This document shows positions 5,035-5,151 of a stretch of DNA of 5,151 nt, in pieces (the first letter of the stretch is position 1; every line of letters starts with the position of its first letter). Both the position numbers and the translations under genes were made by a program. The notes beneath the pieces are model-generated. The model searched no databases and had not been told where the DNA came from. It saw only the letters and a list, made by a program, of their open reading frames with translations. Source of the stretch: an uncultured Oscillospiraceae bacterium. GTDB lineage: Bacteria > Bacillota_A > Clostridia > Oscillospirales > Oscillospiraceae. The stretch is from the NCBI GenBank assembly GCA_944387755.1, contig CALXGC010000136.1, positions 1 to 5,151 on the forward strand, read 5' to 3'.

Positions 5035-5108
5035 GCGGGTGTAGTTCAATGGTAGAATCCCAGCCTTCCAAGCTGGTCGCGTGGGTTCGATTCCCATCAC
5101 CCGCTCCA
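5035..5108 (+). tRNA. tRNA-Gly (anticodon TCC), CCA encoded
   Basis: The acceptor stem GCGGGTG (5035-5041) pairs with CACCCGC (5098-5104). A D arm with GTTC and GAAT and an anticodon stem CCAGC/GCTGG (5060-5064, 5072-5076) follow. The 7-base loop CTTCCAA puts TCC at 5067-5069. The T arm GTGGG/CCCAT has loop TTCGATT. The discriminator is T5105 and the CCA (5106-5108) is genomically encoded. It reads GGA and probably GGG codons. It is first in a tRNA cluster, three bases before the next tRNA. Confidence 0.97.
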
Positions 5109-5111
5109 TAT

Positions 5112-5151
5112 GCGCCTGTAGCTCAGGTGGATAGAGCAACTGCCTTCTAAG
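5112..5151 (+). tRNA. tRNA-Arg (anticodon TCT), cut by the window edge
   Basis: GCGCCTGTAGCTCAGGTGGA-type 5' half: acceptor strand 5112-5118, D arm GCTC/GAGC (5121-5124, 5134-5137), anticodon stem strand ACTGC (5139-5143) and loop CTTCTAA (5144-5150) with TCT at 5146-5148. Only the first base of the 3' stem strand is inside the window, so the 3' half is missing. The anticodon indicates arginine (AGA/AGG codons). Confidence 0.93.

Noticed and set aside
1..5151. CRISPR array, insertion sequence or defence system
   Set aside because: No spaced repeat array, transposase, toxin-antitoxin or nuclease gene is present; the content is housekeeping genes, small ORFs and tRNAs.

Overview
The window looks like chromosome of a moderately GC-rich Firmicute, most plausibly a gut Clostridia lineage such as Oscillospiraceae. 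The evidence is G/C-rich codon third positions, strong AGGAGG-type ribosome binding sites, short AT-rich regulatory gaps with sigma-A type promoters, and the protein families present. The assignment is an inference from style and gene content, not a match I could run.

Layout. (1) 1-109 is a short AT-rich stretch with a repeated ATGGCGTA motif. (2) 110-1225 encodes the translation-associated P-loop ATPase YchF. It is followed by a small membrane-protein gene with its own promoter (1314-1484) and a strong hairpin terminator (1493-1523). (3) 1522-2070 on the minus strand encodes a PF06541 (CmpB-like) membrane protein that converges on the same terminator. (4) 2071-2235 is a divergent intergenic region rich in inverted repeats and carrying a good promoter for the next gene. 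(5) 2236/2245-3302 is pyrB, aspartate carbamoyltransferase. Every conserved catalytic motif is present, but one base is missing near 2674-2681, so the frame is broken. The C terminus carries a PyrI-like four-cysteine zinc ribbon fused directly to the catalytic chain. (6) 3319-3574 is a well-formed promoter followed by a structured leader of about 175 nt. The leader contains a small ORF with an acidic N terminus and ends in an intrinsic terminator. (7) 3575-4909 encodes a CNNM/CorB-CorC family membrane transporter (DUF21, CBS pair, CorC/HlyC domain). (8) 4922-5151 holds a terminator, a tRNA promoter, a complete tRNA-Gly(TCC) and the first part of a tRNA-Arg(TCT).

These are mainly separate housekeeping units, not one pathway. 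The most interesting element is the leader in front of the putative Mg2+ transporter. Its promoter, leader ORF and terminator are arranged so that translating the ORF to its stop would put a ribosome on the terminator hairpin. The peptide begins MDSDSDE, the kind of acidic start that destabilises ribosomes at low Mg2+ in known cases. A Mg2+-responsive attenuator is a testable hypothesis, not a demonstrated fact. The second point of interest is the pyrB zinc-ribbon fusion and its frameshift.
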